Shown here in pieces: positions 1 to 10,871 of a stretch of DNA of 64,000 nt (its first letter is position 1; every line of letters begins with the position of its first letter). The notes beneath the pieces were generated by a model. That model did no database searches and had not been told where the DNA came from. It worked only from the letters and a program-made list of their open reading frames with translations. Source of the stretch: Dichetophora obliterata (lineage: Eukaryota > Arthropoda > Insecta > Diptera > Sciomyzidae); NCBI GenBank assembly GCA_963920525.1, contig OY986439.1, forward strand, positions 20,408,819-20,472,818, written 5' to 3'. The translations under genes and the position numbers were made by a program.

Positions 1-596
1 CATACACACTCTGCCGGTCTTGTTATCGCTCTCTATTGCTCACTCACTGTTGCTGTTTGTTGCTCTATCTCACCGTTGGATTGACATTGAGCGTTGCGCG
101 ATCGTTAAAAGTTTTGCGTCGATCGCAACGCGTCGCATTCAACTAAATAAAAGCTACATAAAAGCAAAGCACAATGTTCGACCTTGACAGTGAAATTTTT
201 TCAGTGCTGCTGTTGTTTTTGTTGATGTTTTTTATTGTTGTTGTTGTTGTAGTGCACCAAAGCGATTCGCGCAATTTTGCAATTTCCGAGCGCAATTCAG
301 ATCTTTCTCTATTTTTGTTTAAATTTGTTTTTGTTTCGGCTTTTTTTTGGTGCTTTTATAGACAAAAATTTTTGATTGAAGGGTGGGTAAAGAGGGGTTA
401 AAGGGTTAGAGGGTCAGTCTTTGGGTGGGAGAGTTCTAATGATTAAAATATGTCTCGTGAGTAGATATCGTGTGCTGCAAATTATTCCTCTAACGACTTT
501 CCGTTCATTGAAAGCTTCAAAGAAAAAGAGAGAGGCAGAGAGAAAAAGAAAAAGTAACAAAAAGCAGCTAGCATTCTTTTGCGTGCATTTATAGAG
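1..596 (+). other. Non-repetitive flank with a doubtful small ORF at 174-401
   Basis: This stretch looks less repetitive than what follows. It carries several CGATC motifs and an ATG at 174 in a good fly start context (CACAATG). The frame that follows encodes 75 residues: a hydrophobic segment at about residues 9-27 made of Leu/Phe/Val codons from a GTT run, then a second hydrophobic stretch at 47-60. I recognise no family. The hydrophobic run is what a TTG/GTT microsatellite gives by chance. It could be a 5' UTR with a short ORF, but nothing proves transcription. Confidence 0.2.
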
Positions 597-965
597 CAGT
601 GATGTGATTTCGCGGGATTTCTACCTTTTTGCGGAATTTTTTTTAACCCTAATGTTACAATAATAAGTAACAGTGCGCGCTGAAGCGGGTTTCAAACATA
701 AAAATAAAAACTGTGTAAAAAAATCGAGATAAAAAGCATCATTAATTAATTTCTATCTCTAGTACTATCTTTTATTAGTTTAAAAAAATCAGCTTGGCTT
801 TATTTCTATCTCGCTTCTTCTAACACGTTTTGTTTTGTTTCATATTCAGCCTTTGCTTAAGCGCGCACTGTAGTTGCGGCCTACGAGAGAAAAATGAATT
901 TTAAACAAGCAGTGTTTTTTAAAACAAGCCAATTTCTTTTCTTTGCCAAAAAAAGATGTTCTTAA

Positions 966-1648
966 GGGCCTCCGGGATTTTTTTTTTTAAAAATCACTTT
1001 TTAAAGTTTTTTCAAAGCTGTACTTTATTTTAGACCAAATCTTTTTTCAAAATTATTAAAGAATAACTATTTAAGATTTATCCCTGACATTTTGGTCCAA
1101 AAATATTCTTCGATAAGGTAGAAAAGTACAATGCCGCGAAAGTCCTTAAATTTGCGGTGAGCAATATATCTGGAGACTGGTTCATTTGTAAAATAATTTT
1201 TTTTTCCGTTTTTGGTAGGAGTTCTTGGGCGTTTAATAGTTGGTTTTTGAAAACTTTTAATTTTTGACAAAATAGCGGGCGTGGAAAGAAAATTTTAATG
1301 TTTTTGCACAAAATTGAGGTTGTTTTAGGTTATAAATAAAAAATATTTAAAAAAAAGTCGAACGACTAAATGCCCAAGAATTTTTTACTAAACCGAAAAA
1401 ATCTTTTTTTCAGATGAAACAGTCTCCAGATACCTTGCTCACCTTAAATTTAAAGACTTTCAAGGCATTGCACTTTTCTCCCTTATCGAAGAATATTTTG
1501 GACCAAAATTTTAGGGATAAATCTTAAATAGTTATTCTATAATAAAGTAAAAAAAGTTTTGTTAAAAAATAAAGTTAAAAAACAGCTTCTTTAGCTTAAA
1601 AAAAATAAATAAAAAATGCCGTTTTTTTATGAAAACTCCCGGAGGCTC
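966..1648. mobile_element. Palindromic TTAA-flanked foldback MITE (piggyBac-like target)
   Basis: Long inverted arms (about 966-1250 and 1380-1648) meet in the middle. The segment around 1065-1190 returns inverted at about 1420-1545. The ends read GGGCCTCCGGGA after TTAA (962-965) and TCCCGGAGGCTC before TTAA (1649-1652). TTAA duplication is the hallmark of piggyBac-superfamily insertion, but the terminal bases do not match the usual piggyBac CCC(T) start, so the superfamily is inferred from the target only. It has no coding capacity. The two ORFs on the minus strand at 1067-1311 are arm sequence. Confidence 0.7.
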
Positions 1649-1706
1649 TTAAATACATTTTTATTTAATACAAATCTATGGTATCTGAAAAAATCACCTA
1701 TTTCTA

Positions 1707-2519
1707 CACTCAAAAATATTTGTGTGTAAATATTACTAATAACTGCGTGCAGTTTACGAATTTTATTCGCAGTTCTCAGCCACGAATAGGATTCGTAGAA
1801 TCGACGTATATAAGTACATATTACAGTTATTTTATTCGTATTCGTAAAAATCAAATGAATATTGTACGAATACATTAGTTACATTTACGAATTATCATAC
1901 TTAATATCTTATAACGAAAAAAAAAAAATATTTTTTCTAAGCTGGGGTTTGAATCACGGCCCTTTATCTTACGGGCCACGCACTCTACCAGTAGGCTACA
2001 GTCACTTTACAATCGTAGATGTTCGACAAACAAGGCTGAACGATTTCGGTTTTTAATTTTTTAAACTCTACTAATAATTTGTACATTCTACTAATAATTC
2101 GTACGGTCAACCTACTAATATTATTTTTATTTGTTTCTACTAATAGAATGAATTGTTTCTACTAATATTATTTTTTATTTGTAAATAGTACGAAAGCATT
2201 ATTAAATACTACGAATGTAATAAAAGAACTTACGAAGTTATTCGTACGAGAAATGTACGACTATTATTATTTATATGTACACAGTCATTCGTACAATGCA
2301 CTTATACGAATTGATTTATTTTTGTTAACAAATATCATTAGTATTTAAAACAAATACATTCGTAGAAACTACATCAGGTATAAGAAAAGTTTTACAAATG
2401 TATTCGTAAAGATATCACAATAAAAATACTTTGTATATTGTACGAATATTTATAGAAAGTACGAATATTTTATGTACTTATATCATTCGTAGAAATGTTA
2501 CTAATAAATTTTTTGAGTG
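1707..2519. mobile_element. TA-flanked MITE, copy 1 of a two-copy family
   Basis: Termini are CACTCAAAAA and its complement TTTTTTGAGTG, flanked by TA on both sides (1705-1706, 2520-2521), as for Tc1/mariner-type MITEs. The interior is rich in TACGAAT/ATTCGTA motifs and contains a tRNA-like segment on the minus strand. The same element, in the opposite orientation, lies at 33,749-34,513. It is non-coding; the small ORFs at 1627-2056 are chance frames. Confidence 0.75.
1941..2010 (-). other. tRNA-like segment inside MITE
   Basis: Read on the minus strand there is an exact match to the pol III A box (TAGCCTACTGG, TRGYNNANNNG), followed at tRNA-like distance by a near B box (GATTCAAACCC). The matching position in the 34 kb copy is also tRNA-like, so the segment belongs to the element. 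The acceptor stem does not pair, so this is not a functional tRNA gene. Confidence 0.6.
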
Positions 2520-2789
2520 TAAATATTAAATTTTTAAAAGTGCAAAAAATGAATTTAGGTTATAAAAGTAAGGTACAATAAAGCGATAAATTGATGAACA
2601 CCGCCGAAAAATAACGAAAAATAAGGATCGCTGAGATATTGAATTCAATAAAATATTTATTCACTTTAAGAAGAAGAAATTTCCTAAGCGATTTTCGTAA
2701 CAACCCCGTACTTTCGAGGTAGCTAAATACGATGGAACAAGGTTTTTTACTGCGAACCTGTTTGTAATGGGTTAAACACAAATGCGCGT

Positions 2790-3640
2790 TTTGCTAACGC
2801 AAGTTCGAGTGTCGCACTCTAAAACAAAAAAGGGTTAGTCTGATGCCAAAATTCTATATAAAAATTTTTTGAGTGTCCTCTTTGATAATTTGAAGGCATT
2901 GCAAAACAACTTGAAAAAACCCTTTAACTTTTGGATTTACGAATCTGAGCCATCGTTCTTGCGAAACTCTCTAGCTAATTATCAGCATTGTTTTTTTTAC
3001 AATAAAGCCTACTACTCTGGTCGTTTACGTGAAATTTCGCTGACAACATCTATTTATTTGTTGCGTGAAATTTTTGACTTAAAGTTTGTTGCGAGGAATT
3101 CCTATGGCAACGTTTCTCAGAGAGATTCAGAGAATATATTGGGAGATTTCATATGATCTCTCTCTTTTCACTTCAAAATAAATAGGCAGTACAATTAAAT
3201 TGTCGTGAAAAAATGTTGCTCAGAAACATGTTGCGATAATTTCACGCTGCGGAACAGAGTACTGCTCTGACGAAAATGTTGTGAAAATTTGCACGCTTGT
3301 TTCGCAGCTGTCATATTTTGTATAGAGATTTGAGTGGAATTTCACATGAAACTGAACAGAGTACTCTGCTTAAAGGTTATAAGGTTGTTTTAGTAAAGTA
3401 AATCTTTTTTGCGTAAAAAAAAGTTAAGAATTTATTTTGTAATGTAACAACTGCTTAATTTGATAAAAGTTTACTTTGGATAAGATAATTCCTGATAAAA
3501 TCAAACGCAATCCTTAGCTAGCTCTCAGAGCTGTAAAATCTTCGTTCATATTCAGAATTTTACGTACAACTGAATAACTACATAAGAATGCATTCCATGA
3601 ATGCAAAATTGATTTTTAATTCAAATTCATTTTTAAAAAA
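2790..3640. other. Unassigned sequence with a non-ATG 95-codon frame
   Basis: A frame of 95 codons is open at 2869-3156 (+) but begins with TTG rather than ATG, and I recognise no domain. Around it short motifs recur (GTGAAATTTC, ACAGAGTACT at about 3253 and 3357), suggesting decayed repeat sequence. I would not annotate a gene here. Confidence 0.3.
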
Positions 3641-4345
3641 AATTTATTAAATATTCATTTTAGTAATTCACTTTCGTTATTCAGAACAATAAATTATTTT
3701 ATTTATTTATTTCAATGCTATTCACAAGAATGTAATTAACAAAGAATTTCAAAATTTTTAATTTTTTTTTATTCATTATTAATTTTTTATTTGTTATTAA
3801 TTTTTGAAGCGAAGCTTTTTTATTTATTATTTAATACATTATTAATTTTTTTATTCATTAGTAATTTTTTATTCATTATTAATTTTTTATTCATTATTCA
3901 TTCTTTATTAATTTTTTATTCATTATTCATTTATTTTTTATTCATTTTGCCCAAGCCATAAATAAAAAATTAATAACAATTGAATAAAGAAAAAAAAATG
4001 AATAATGAAAAACAAATGAATAAATAATGAATAATGATTAAAAAATTAATAATGAATAAAAAATGAATAATGAAAAAAATGAATAATGAATAAAAAATGA
4101 ATAATGAATGATAAATTAATAATGAATAAGAAATTATAATGAAAAAAATGAATAATGAATAAAAAATGTATAATGAATAACAAAAGAATAATGAATAAAA
4201 AGTTAATAACGTATAAAAAACGAATAATGAATAAAAAATAAATAATGAATAAAAAATGAATAATGAATGAGAAATGAATAAAAAATAAAAAATAGAATAA
4301 CGAGTAACAAATGAATAATGAATGAAAAATGAATAATGAACGCAT
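3640..4345. repeat. AT-rich imperfect palindrome of ATTCATTATT units
   Basis: The left part (about 3,640-3,955) is made of TTATTCATTATT-type units and the right part (about 3,960-4,345) of AATAATGAATAAAAA units, so the two halves are inverted copies of a degenerate simple repeat. The 99-codon minus-strand frame over 4046-4345 is a repeat artefact (Phe/Ile/Leu/His only). Confidence 0.8.
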
Positions 4346-4601
4346 TGCTGAATAGTTTTTTTTTCACGCGCTTGTTTCAGTAAACTCTATCTTGATCTCC
4401 ACTCTTCTCTTTTTGTGCTCAGCTAGCTCAGTGCAACAAAATAATAAAAACAAATGAGTCTCGAGCAAGGCAAAAAATGAGATACATATAAGTGCAATTG
4501 TGATCTAAAAAAAAAAAAGAAAACGTTTTTGTTTCGCGGACAACAGTGACATAGGTCAAGCCTAAAAACAGATAAAAACAGGCCTAATTTTTAATAATTT
4601 T

Positions 4602-4975
4602 CTCGGCCGAACAGAGGACGTTTTAAAATAATCTCGGCTGTACAACGGACGTACATCGGCCGAACAGTGATTATTCTACAATGAAAATGAGTAGCTTTTT
4701 TAACTAATTTGATACTATCAACATCGTCGATTGGGGCTTGCTTTTGTTGCTGTGCATGCGTTTGCTGTTAAATAAGAGACAAGAAAAATTTGGTGGCATA
4801 CAAGGTGCATACATCTTCTGGTCAAATCAATTGAGGCTTTGTACGGCCGTTGTTCGACCCAACTTTGGACCGCTGGACTTTTTGGATTATTTTTAGCCTG
4901 TGTTCTACCCTTATGCGGCCGTGTGGTCCATGTTCGACCGCTGTTCGCTTGCTTATATTTTTGTTTGGGATATCA
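4602..4975. mobile_element. Foldback-like element, both ends present
   Basis: The left end carries several units of the type CGGCCGAACAGnGG/CGGACGTACA, and the right end (4,838-4,965) carries the complement type, GGCCGTTGTTCGACC. The two ends form a loose inverted repeat made of short direct repeats, as in Foldback elements. The centre (about 4,690-4,800) holds a segment with TGCTTTTGTTGCTG that recurs at about 8,490-8,640. It is non-coding. Confidence 0.6.
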
Positions 4976-5359
4976 TATCTCTATTGATATATTTTTAAAC
5001 AGTACAAACATTTTTTATATGTGGCCAAGTGTTCCGAAAAACGAAAACTAGCACCGGGAAAATTTATTATTCTGAAACAACATTTTTAGCAAGTAATTTT
5101 GAAATGTAATTGATGCTGTTTTACAAATGGACTCCCAAAAATAAAACCCAAAGAATTTTTTGGGTCAGTTAAATAAACGCTTAAATGTTTTTAGCAAAAC
5201 TTTCTAGAAACATCTAAGAATTAAATAAAAAAATTTTTTCTTATACCTATTTTTCATCGGGATTTTTTGCGATGTCTTTGAGTATATTTAGAAAAAACGG
5301 AATTTTTATGCATGCTTTAGGGATTTATAACAAAATAAAAATCACATCACTGTTGTAGA

Positions 5360-6573
5360 GCATCAATAAATTGCGACTCTCTCGGAAAAAGTGCACGACT
5401 TACGCTCCAGTTAGTAGAGCTGCGCTGTGGGCGGTAGTTCAGGGCGGGCTTGGGGATTGAAATGGCGGGACACGCGTGTTACACACATACACACACACAC
5501 TCACACACACCCGATCACGTACTCGACTGCAACTGCAGAGAAATGACTTTAACGTTCTAACGCTTAATAGAATACGAATGCAATTGCGAGCAAAAATAAC
5601 TAAAACAAAATCAAATAAATTAAAAAAGAATTCAGAAAATAAAAGTAAATAAAAAATTCGAAAAAAAACTCATACAAAAGATCGCGCTCACCCAACAAAC
5701 TGACTCGCACTTGAATCGGCGCGACTCGCATAGAAAGTTTGTTTTAGCCGCCACTCAGCTGGGTTCGAACGCGTTGTGTCGCATATATTAACGGGACTTG
5801 AAGGAGCTTTTTTTGAAGCGGCGTTAACGTTTTATAGTTGTTTTTGATTATAATTTGTGAATATATTTTGTATACCGAGCTGGCATATTTAGGCTTATAA
5901 CACACGGCATATCCGGTTGATAACCGACAACTTCGGCTTTACGGAAGTGAACAATGGTGCTTAAAAGCTTTAGCTTTTAGGCGAACGTTAAAGTTTATTG
6001 TTTTGATTTTTTGGTAATAAATGCAGTTTTTCCACCTCCTCAATATCGTAGCACGCTCGAAGCTCTTGCATGCCTGCCTACACGATCAACTATTTACTCA
6101 CCACGACTCTTTCCCACACCACTCTCAGCTCCGAAGAACATCTTCCGTTTCCGTTTCGCAAGAGCTTTGGCTGCCGTCGTCGTTGTCGTGATGGTGACCT
6201 TCTGATTTAACTCACGTTCGTGGCCAAGGGTATCTTCAACATCGCAACAGTTTCGTTTTCAAATCAAGTGCTGCCTGCCACACAAGGCTAGGCTGCGATA
6301 ATTAAAAAGAAATTGTTTTTGTTTCCCACGTCGTGTTTCTAGTGTGCCGTTACGTTTATATTCGCCATATTTACTTACGTGTCGAAATGCCAAATTCCTT
6401 CTAAAAAAAAAGTGTTTTGAAAATATTTATAACGAGCTGAAATAAATCTGGCACATAATTTTTGACGTTCCACGTTCCTGTTTTTTTTGTGTGTTTTGTA
6501 GTTTCAATTGTGCGATCGTGTCAAAACGTCATTTTTTGACGTTTGTGCAAGTTCTAAGTTGACGTCATAAGCA
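5360..6573 (+). promoter_or_regulatory. Candidate promoter or upstream regulatory region
   Basis: Base composition is less AT-extreme than in the surrounding repeats. There is a CA run at about 5,476-5,512, mixed CG-containing sequence at 5,690-5,790, and no recognised transposon. It lies just upstream of the candidate 5' exon ending at 6,759. The small frame at 6,011-6,205 shows no family signature. The promoter call is an inference from composition and position. Confidence 0.3.
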
Positions 6574-6759
6574 GCTCAGCTGTAGAGTGTTCGTTTTAAC
6601 GATCACAGTGCAAATTTAAGTGTTATTTTTTTCGACATTTTTGTGTGCTAACGAGTGTTTCGTTTTTTTTCTCCAAAAGTAAAAGGAAGTCATTGTCACG
6701 CCTTTGGATATATTTTCATCTCTATTTTTTATCTGTCGCCTGCTGCTTTTGCAACAAGG
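6574..6759 (+). other. Candidate 5' non-coding exon with a strong splice donor
   Basis: The sequence ends in CAACAAGG|GTAAGTTC, an excellent fly 5' splice site (GTAAGT at 6,760-6,765). Upstream lies a 5'-UTR-like stretch (ACAGTGCAAATTTAAGTG near 6,605) and a weak initiator-like CTCAGCTG near 6,574. The start is a guess. If real, the first downstream splice partner inside the window would be the recursive site at 38,136, giving a first step of about 31 kb. A 5' splice site alone can also occur by chance. Confidence 0.35.
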
Positions 6760-6906
6760 GTAAGTTCAAAGAATTTTAAGAGCTGTTTTGTTGAATTTCT
6801 TTTTCAAATGTTTTTATGTATTTCTTTAACTAATTTAAATCTTCTTCAAAAAAATTCTTCATTAAAAAAAAATTTCAAACCCAAGAGTCCAAGTCCAAAC
6901 CCTTAA

Positions 6907-7226
6907 CTCTTTGAAGTACCATGGGACAAAATTGGAACCACTAAAAAATAAACCTTTGTAGTATGTTGGTAGAAATTCAACCCATTCAGATTTAATGTTG
7001 TAGCTCTAAAGTACAGCGGTTTTAATTGGTCCTCACCAACCGCCGGGCTTGTAAATCATCCGTGCTTAGCGCATACACGTGCTTACGCTCTTTGTCTGAA
7101 CATAACTTGTAAAAATACAAGTGTATCCTGTTCCGATAATAATAAAAAAGGAAAATATTTTGGACTTTTTTGTTTTTTTGTACCTCAAGGGTATTCTTTG
7201 TAATGAAATTTCTGTACCTCAAAGAG
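6907..7226. mobile_element. piggyBac-like MITE with TTAA flanks
   Basis: Termini are CTCTTTGAAGTAC and the complement of CTCTTTGAGGTAC, flanked by TTAA (6,903-6,906 and 7,227-7,230). The terminal bases resemble piggyBac-type CCCTTTG ends. At 320 bp, with no transposase frame, it is non-autonomous. Confidence 0.75.
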
Positions 7227-7372
7227 TTAAATCTTTTCTTAAGGATATCGTTGTTCTTAACACGATCTTTTTAAAAAACGCATGACACAATGACGAATTT
7301 TGAACAGAATTTTTTTTTAAAAGAACCCGAAATAGTTTTAAGTTATTTTCTTCCAAAATACTAGCCAGGTAT

Positions 7373-7965
7373 CTCATTTCCGAAGGATTTGATCACGCTT
7401 AACACGATCGTGTAAGCCAAATACATGGTTTTACAACAAATGTTTGGCAAATTGCGATTAATGTGCAAGAACTTATACAAAAATGGTCTAAATTGGGTTT
7501 TTTGTTTAAGGTTTTAGTCAAATATGTTTCCCAAAAATTTGTCCTTGTTAAAACACTTATGATTTCACGACAAATATTAGAGTAATTGTGTTTTTGAGTA
7601 AGATGTGACCACAAAATGAGTCTAATTTAATTTTGTCCAAAGTGAAATATTTCTCTGAGCAAGCAAGAAATAGAAATAGAAGCAATAAATTGAAATAATT
7701 GAAAAATGAATAATCAGAAACAAAAGAATTATCTATCACAGAAACAATTCTCTTTGATTTAACATTAAGCAAAAAAATGTTTATTAAATAATATGGGAAT
7801 ATTTGAATGGAAAAATGGTGCGGTTAATTTTAACGTGTTGGAAAAATTGAATCATTTTTATGCCAGGTTTATATCAAAAATTTAATTTTTTGAGAAAGAT
7901 CGAAACCCGTCGTAAATTTTACCAGTAGAACCGTATTAAGCGTGAACAAATTCTTTGGAAATGAA
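7373..7965. mobile_element. MITE with inverted ends of about 30 bp
   Basis: TCATTTCC, GAAGGATTTG and CACGCTTAA at 7,375-7,402 return inverted (TTAAGCGTG, CAAATTCTTTGG, AATGA) at about 7,932-7,964 with few mismatches. I could not define a target duplication. Minus-strand frames at 7,399-7,772 are chance frames. Confidence 0.6.
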
Positions 7966-8284
7966 AAAATATTTGGCTTAAATTGTAAAAAATATCAATT
8001 AAGACCATTTTTGGCTCACTTCGTGCTCAAAAATGGGTTTTGAAAAAATAGCAATTGAAAAGTGATTTAAAGCGTATTTTAAGTACCATATTGTTTTTAG
8101 AATTTAAAAAAAATTAGAATTTTTGTAGAATTATATTTGAGCTTACACGAGCAAAAATTAACAGGCCTGTTACGATTCACAACACAACAGTAATTTCCGT
8201 TTTTATCGTGTACATTGCTTATACTTAAAATAAGACACAGCAGTGTATTGCTGTGAACCATAATAGGCCTATAAAACTTTTTAG

Positions 8285-8645
8285 CTGAAACCAAACAGCG
8301 GCCGAACAAGGCTTTGTTTTCATTAGTTTTCTCGGCCGAACAAGGGTCGGATAAGGGTTGTTGGCAGGACTGTTTAGGTCAAACAGCGGTCGTACAGGGC
8401 CGTTTTTTAATAATACGGACGTACAAAGGACACACAATGGACGTACAGTGGCCGAACATCGCTCGAACAGCAATTATGCTCCTATGAAAATGAACAGTTT
8501 GTTTTCAGCTAACTTCATAAACAAACAAATTCTTTTACGCCACACACAACTGGTGATAATATCAACATCAGCATCGCCGAGTGAGGCATGCTTTTGTTGC
8601 TACGCATACGTTTGCTGTTGAATAAAAGATTAGAAAAATTTCGCT
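8285..8645. mobile_element. Foldback-like element, left end and core only
   Basis: Multiple units of the CGGCCGAACA/CGGACGTACA type lie between 8,295 and 8,475. They are followed by the same core as at 4,690-4,800 (ATGAAAATGA, a TATCAACATC segment, TGCTTTTGTTGCT). The right-hand inverted end is absent here; an isolated right end lies at 12,226. The small overlapping frames (8,225-8,473 minus, 8,358-8,621 plus) are repeat translations. Confidence 0.6.
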
Positions 8646-9096
8646 CACAGTGTCGGATTTTCCTGTTTGAGCATTCGAAACCATAAAATGCGAAGTATAA
8701 ACTTTTCTTTTTTTATTCTAACAGAAAATTGTACAAGCTTTTAGTTTTTACTATCGATGTTCTTGATACTTCATAAGATATAGGGTTCGAATGTTGGAAT
8801 TTTTTTATTCTCTGCGCATATTGTTTATCTTTGACATTATTTTTCAAGCGACTAAAAGGTTAAAGATTTTACATCACGGTTTCCGTTTTAAACACATTTG
8901 TCAAACAATTAAAATTTCTTATTTTATAAGATCTCTTGTGTTTTGATCACAGCGACCGAATGTTAGATATCGTAATTTTTCACGATTTTTTTAATTTTAG
9001 GTAAGCTTTAAAAATATTGAAATATGAACGAGATACAAGACATTAAGTCTTGGGTTATCACTTTACATCGTGCGTAGCACAACATTTTTCACTTTA
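8646..9096. other. AT-rich sequence without identified features
   Basis: I see no convincing gene, repeat end or RNA here. Confidence 0.5.
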
Positions 9097-10368
9097 AGCT
9101 TAGTATGCTGTAGGAACGAAAATTTTTAGGCATTTAATTCTACACGCGAAATTTTGGTGTAGACTCAACACTAACACATACTTACCATAACGTGTTTGTT
9201 GAATGTGTTAGTTGAACATTATTGTTGAATGTCAAATTTCCACGCCAGTTAAATGAACGAACATAAAAGAGACATTTTAACTCTCCCATCATGGTTGTGA
9301 ACTTGGCTGCATTGAACAAAATTTTCGGTTCAACGGCGTACTAACCAACGAAAATAAAATTTCGCTACCTTTTTGCTGTCAAAAACGCAATGCTTTTCTC
9401 AAGCCTGTAGCCAGGGTGGGGCATTGCCCCCCCTACTACAGCCGTTTTCCACCCTCTGGCCAAATCAGACAATGAAAAACTTTAAATGATTAATTAATAT
9501 GCATTTTGTAGATATATTTGTTTATTGCTTTAAAATTAGTTTAGTTTAAAATAACAAAAAATATACACATTGACCTTTTTCATGACTTGAATATGTATAT
9601 GAAATTTGTTTAACAAGACATTTCAGATAAATTGTTACAATTTTTCAAATTTCTTCTGGGTCGCCAACATTTGCTACCAAAAAATATGATTTAAATTTTA
9701 ATAATTTTTAACCCGCATACATAGCAACTTTCTAGAAATGAAAAGCACGTTGTGCACCAATTTGATGCAGATTCAAAAAGAATATATAATTCATTGGAAT
9801 GTTTTTAATTTTTGAATTTTATTTTATCCATGATAAATGTTTATTAATTTTAAAAGAAAAAATTTGCAAATCTTAATTCTAGCAAAAATTTACAAAAGCA
9901 AAATATTTAAATCAAAACATGCATGTTTGTTCTTAATATATAAATCTGAATAAAAAATTTACATCAATTTGATGCAAACGACGTATGCGGGTTAATTCAA
10001 TTTTTTATTTGTTTCACTTAAAAAATGTCTTATACATATCTTAGCCCATTTCGCTACTCTTTCTTATATTTCTAGCCACTTGATAAATCTTGTATTTTTA
10101 CCTTAATTTTATTACAAAGTCCTGAATTAATTTTTATATTATTTTTTATGTATTAATCTCATGTATAAAAAGATCTAAATATCCATGTTTATATTAATAA
10201 ATATGTGTAAAGTGTTCATTTCACACGTTAAAACAATTGTTTTTTTTATATAAATGAAAAAAAAAATTTTCACCCCCAAGATTCATGCCTGCCCCCTCTG
10301 TCTTCTTGGTCTGGCTACAAGCCTGGCTTTTCTTACGGAAGATTAGCTTCTACAGCATACTTTAGGTA
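9097..10368. mobile_element. MITE (AGTATGCTGTAGGAA family), copy 1, split by an insertion
   Basis: The left end AGCTTAGTATGCTGTAGG (9,097) pairs with CTACAGCATACTTTAGG at about 10,350-10,368. With the 914-bp insertion at 9,406-10,319 removed, the unit is about 360 bp. The outermost left end also pairs very well, over about 75 bp, with the far right end of copy 2 at 10,871, so the two units share ends and may be a single element with an internal partial duplication. Confidence 0.6.
9406..10319. mobile_element. Nested DNA transposon remnant (TGTAGCCAG ends)
   Basis: The left end TGTAGCCAGGGTGGGGC and right end CTGGCTACA form a short inverted repeat. The same bases AGCC (possibly AAGCC) lie outside both ends (9,402-9,405, 10,320-10,323). 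Subterminal G/C homopolymer blocks (GGGGC with CCCCCCC on the left, GCCCCCTC on the right) mirror each other. The interior is AT-rich and non-coding. The superfamily is uncertain. Confidence 0.6.
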
Positions 10369-10403
10369 AAAAGACGAATTTTTAAAATTTTTTTTTTGTG
10401 TTT

Positions 10404-10871
10404 AAGTTTAGTATGCTGTAGGAATGAAAAAAAATTTCCACAAGAAATACATTGAGATTTTTGACAACGAACAGGCTGCGAAATTTTTTTCGCCAGCTAG
10501 TACGCTGTAGAAGCGCAAATTATTGCTATGTTGCCAAATTTCCATTCGTGAGTGAAGAGTTGAAATGTCAAAATTTCGATGTGGATAATACATTTAATTG
10601 GCGCTGAAATTTGCCATTCAACAATAAAAAAAAAGCAGTAGGTATGTTTAAATGCTGAATTTGTTATTAAAAAAATTTATTGTTGCATTTATATAGTTTA
10701 TTAATGTGTGGTCTTGCCTTTTATAGGATATAAAATTGTAGCAATAAAAATATGAATCTGTCAACCAGAACAGCAAGTGCTTTTTCTCCACACTAAACTT
10801 TGACTCTACATCAAAATTTCGCGAGTAGAGTTATATGCCCAAAAATGTTCGTTCCTACAGCATACTAAGCT
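10404..10871. mobile_element. MITE (AGTATGCTGTAGGAA family), copy 2
   Basis: Begins at AGTTTAGTATGCTGTAGG and ends at CCTACAGCATACTAAGC. The right end matches the left end of copy 1 over about 75 bp in inverted orientation. An extra internal end-like motif (AGTACGCTGTAGAAG) lies near 10,498. Possible TA-type flanks exist, but the exact boundary is ambiguous by one base. Confidence 0.6.

Larger units (their letters stand above)
597..5352. mobile_element. Possible old composite hAT-type element
   Basis: The ends are a perfect 14-bp inverted repeat, CAGTGATGTGATTT at 597-610 and its complement at 5339-5352. The 8 bp outside are TTATAGAG (589-596) and TTGTAGAG (5353-5360), 7 of 8 identical, and fit the hAT target pattern nTnnnnAn. 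Host sequence would rejoin smoothly if the unit were removed. No transposase is seen inside; the interior is filled with other repeats (TTAA palindrome, TA-flanked MITE, AT palindrome, foldback-like element). A chance pairing of unrelated ends cannot be excluded. Confidence 0.4.

Noticed and set aside
174..401. 75-codon plus-strand ORF as a membrane microprotein
   Set aside because: Start context is good, but the hydrophobic run comes from a GTT repeat and there is no homologue I can name; kept only as a note in the first region.
4046..4345. 99-codon minus-strand frame
   Set aside because: Composition is only Phe, Ile, Leu, His, Tyr and Ser from a simple AT repeat.
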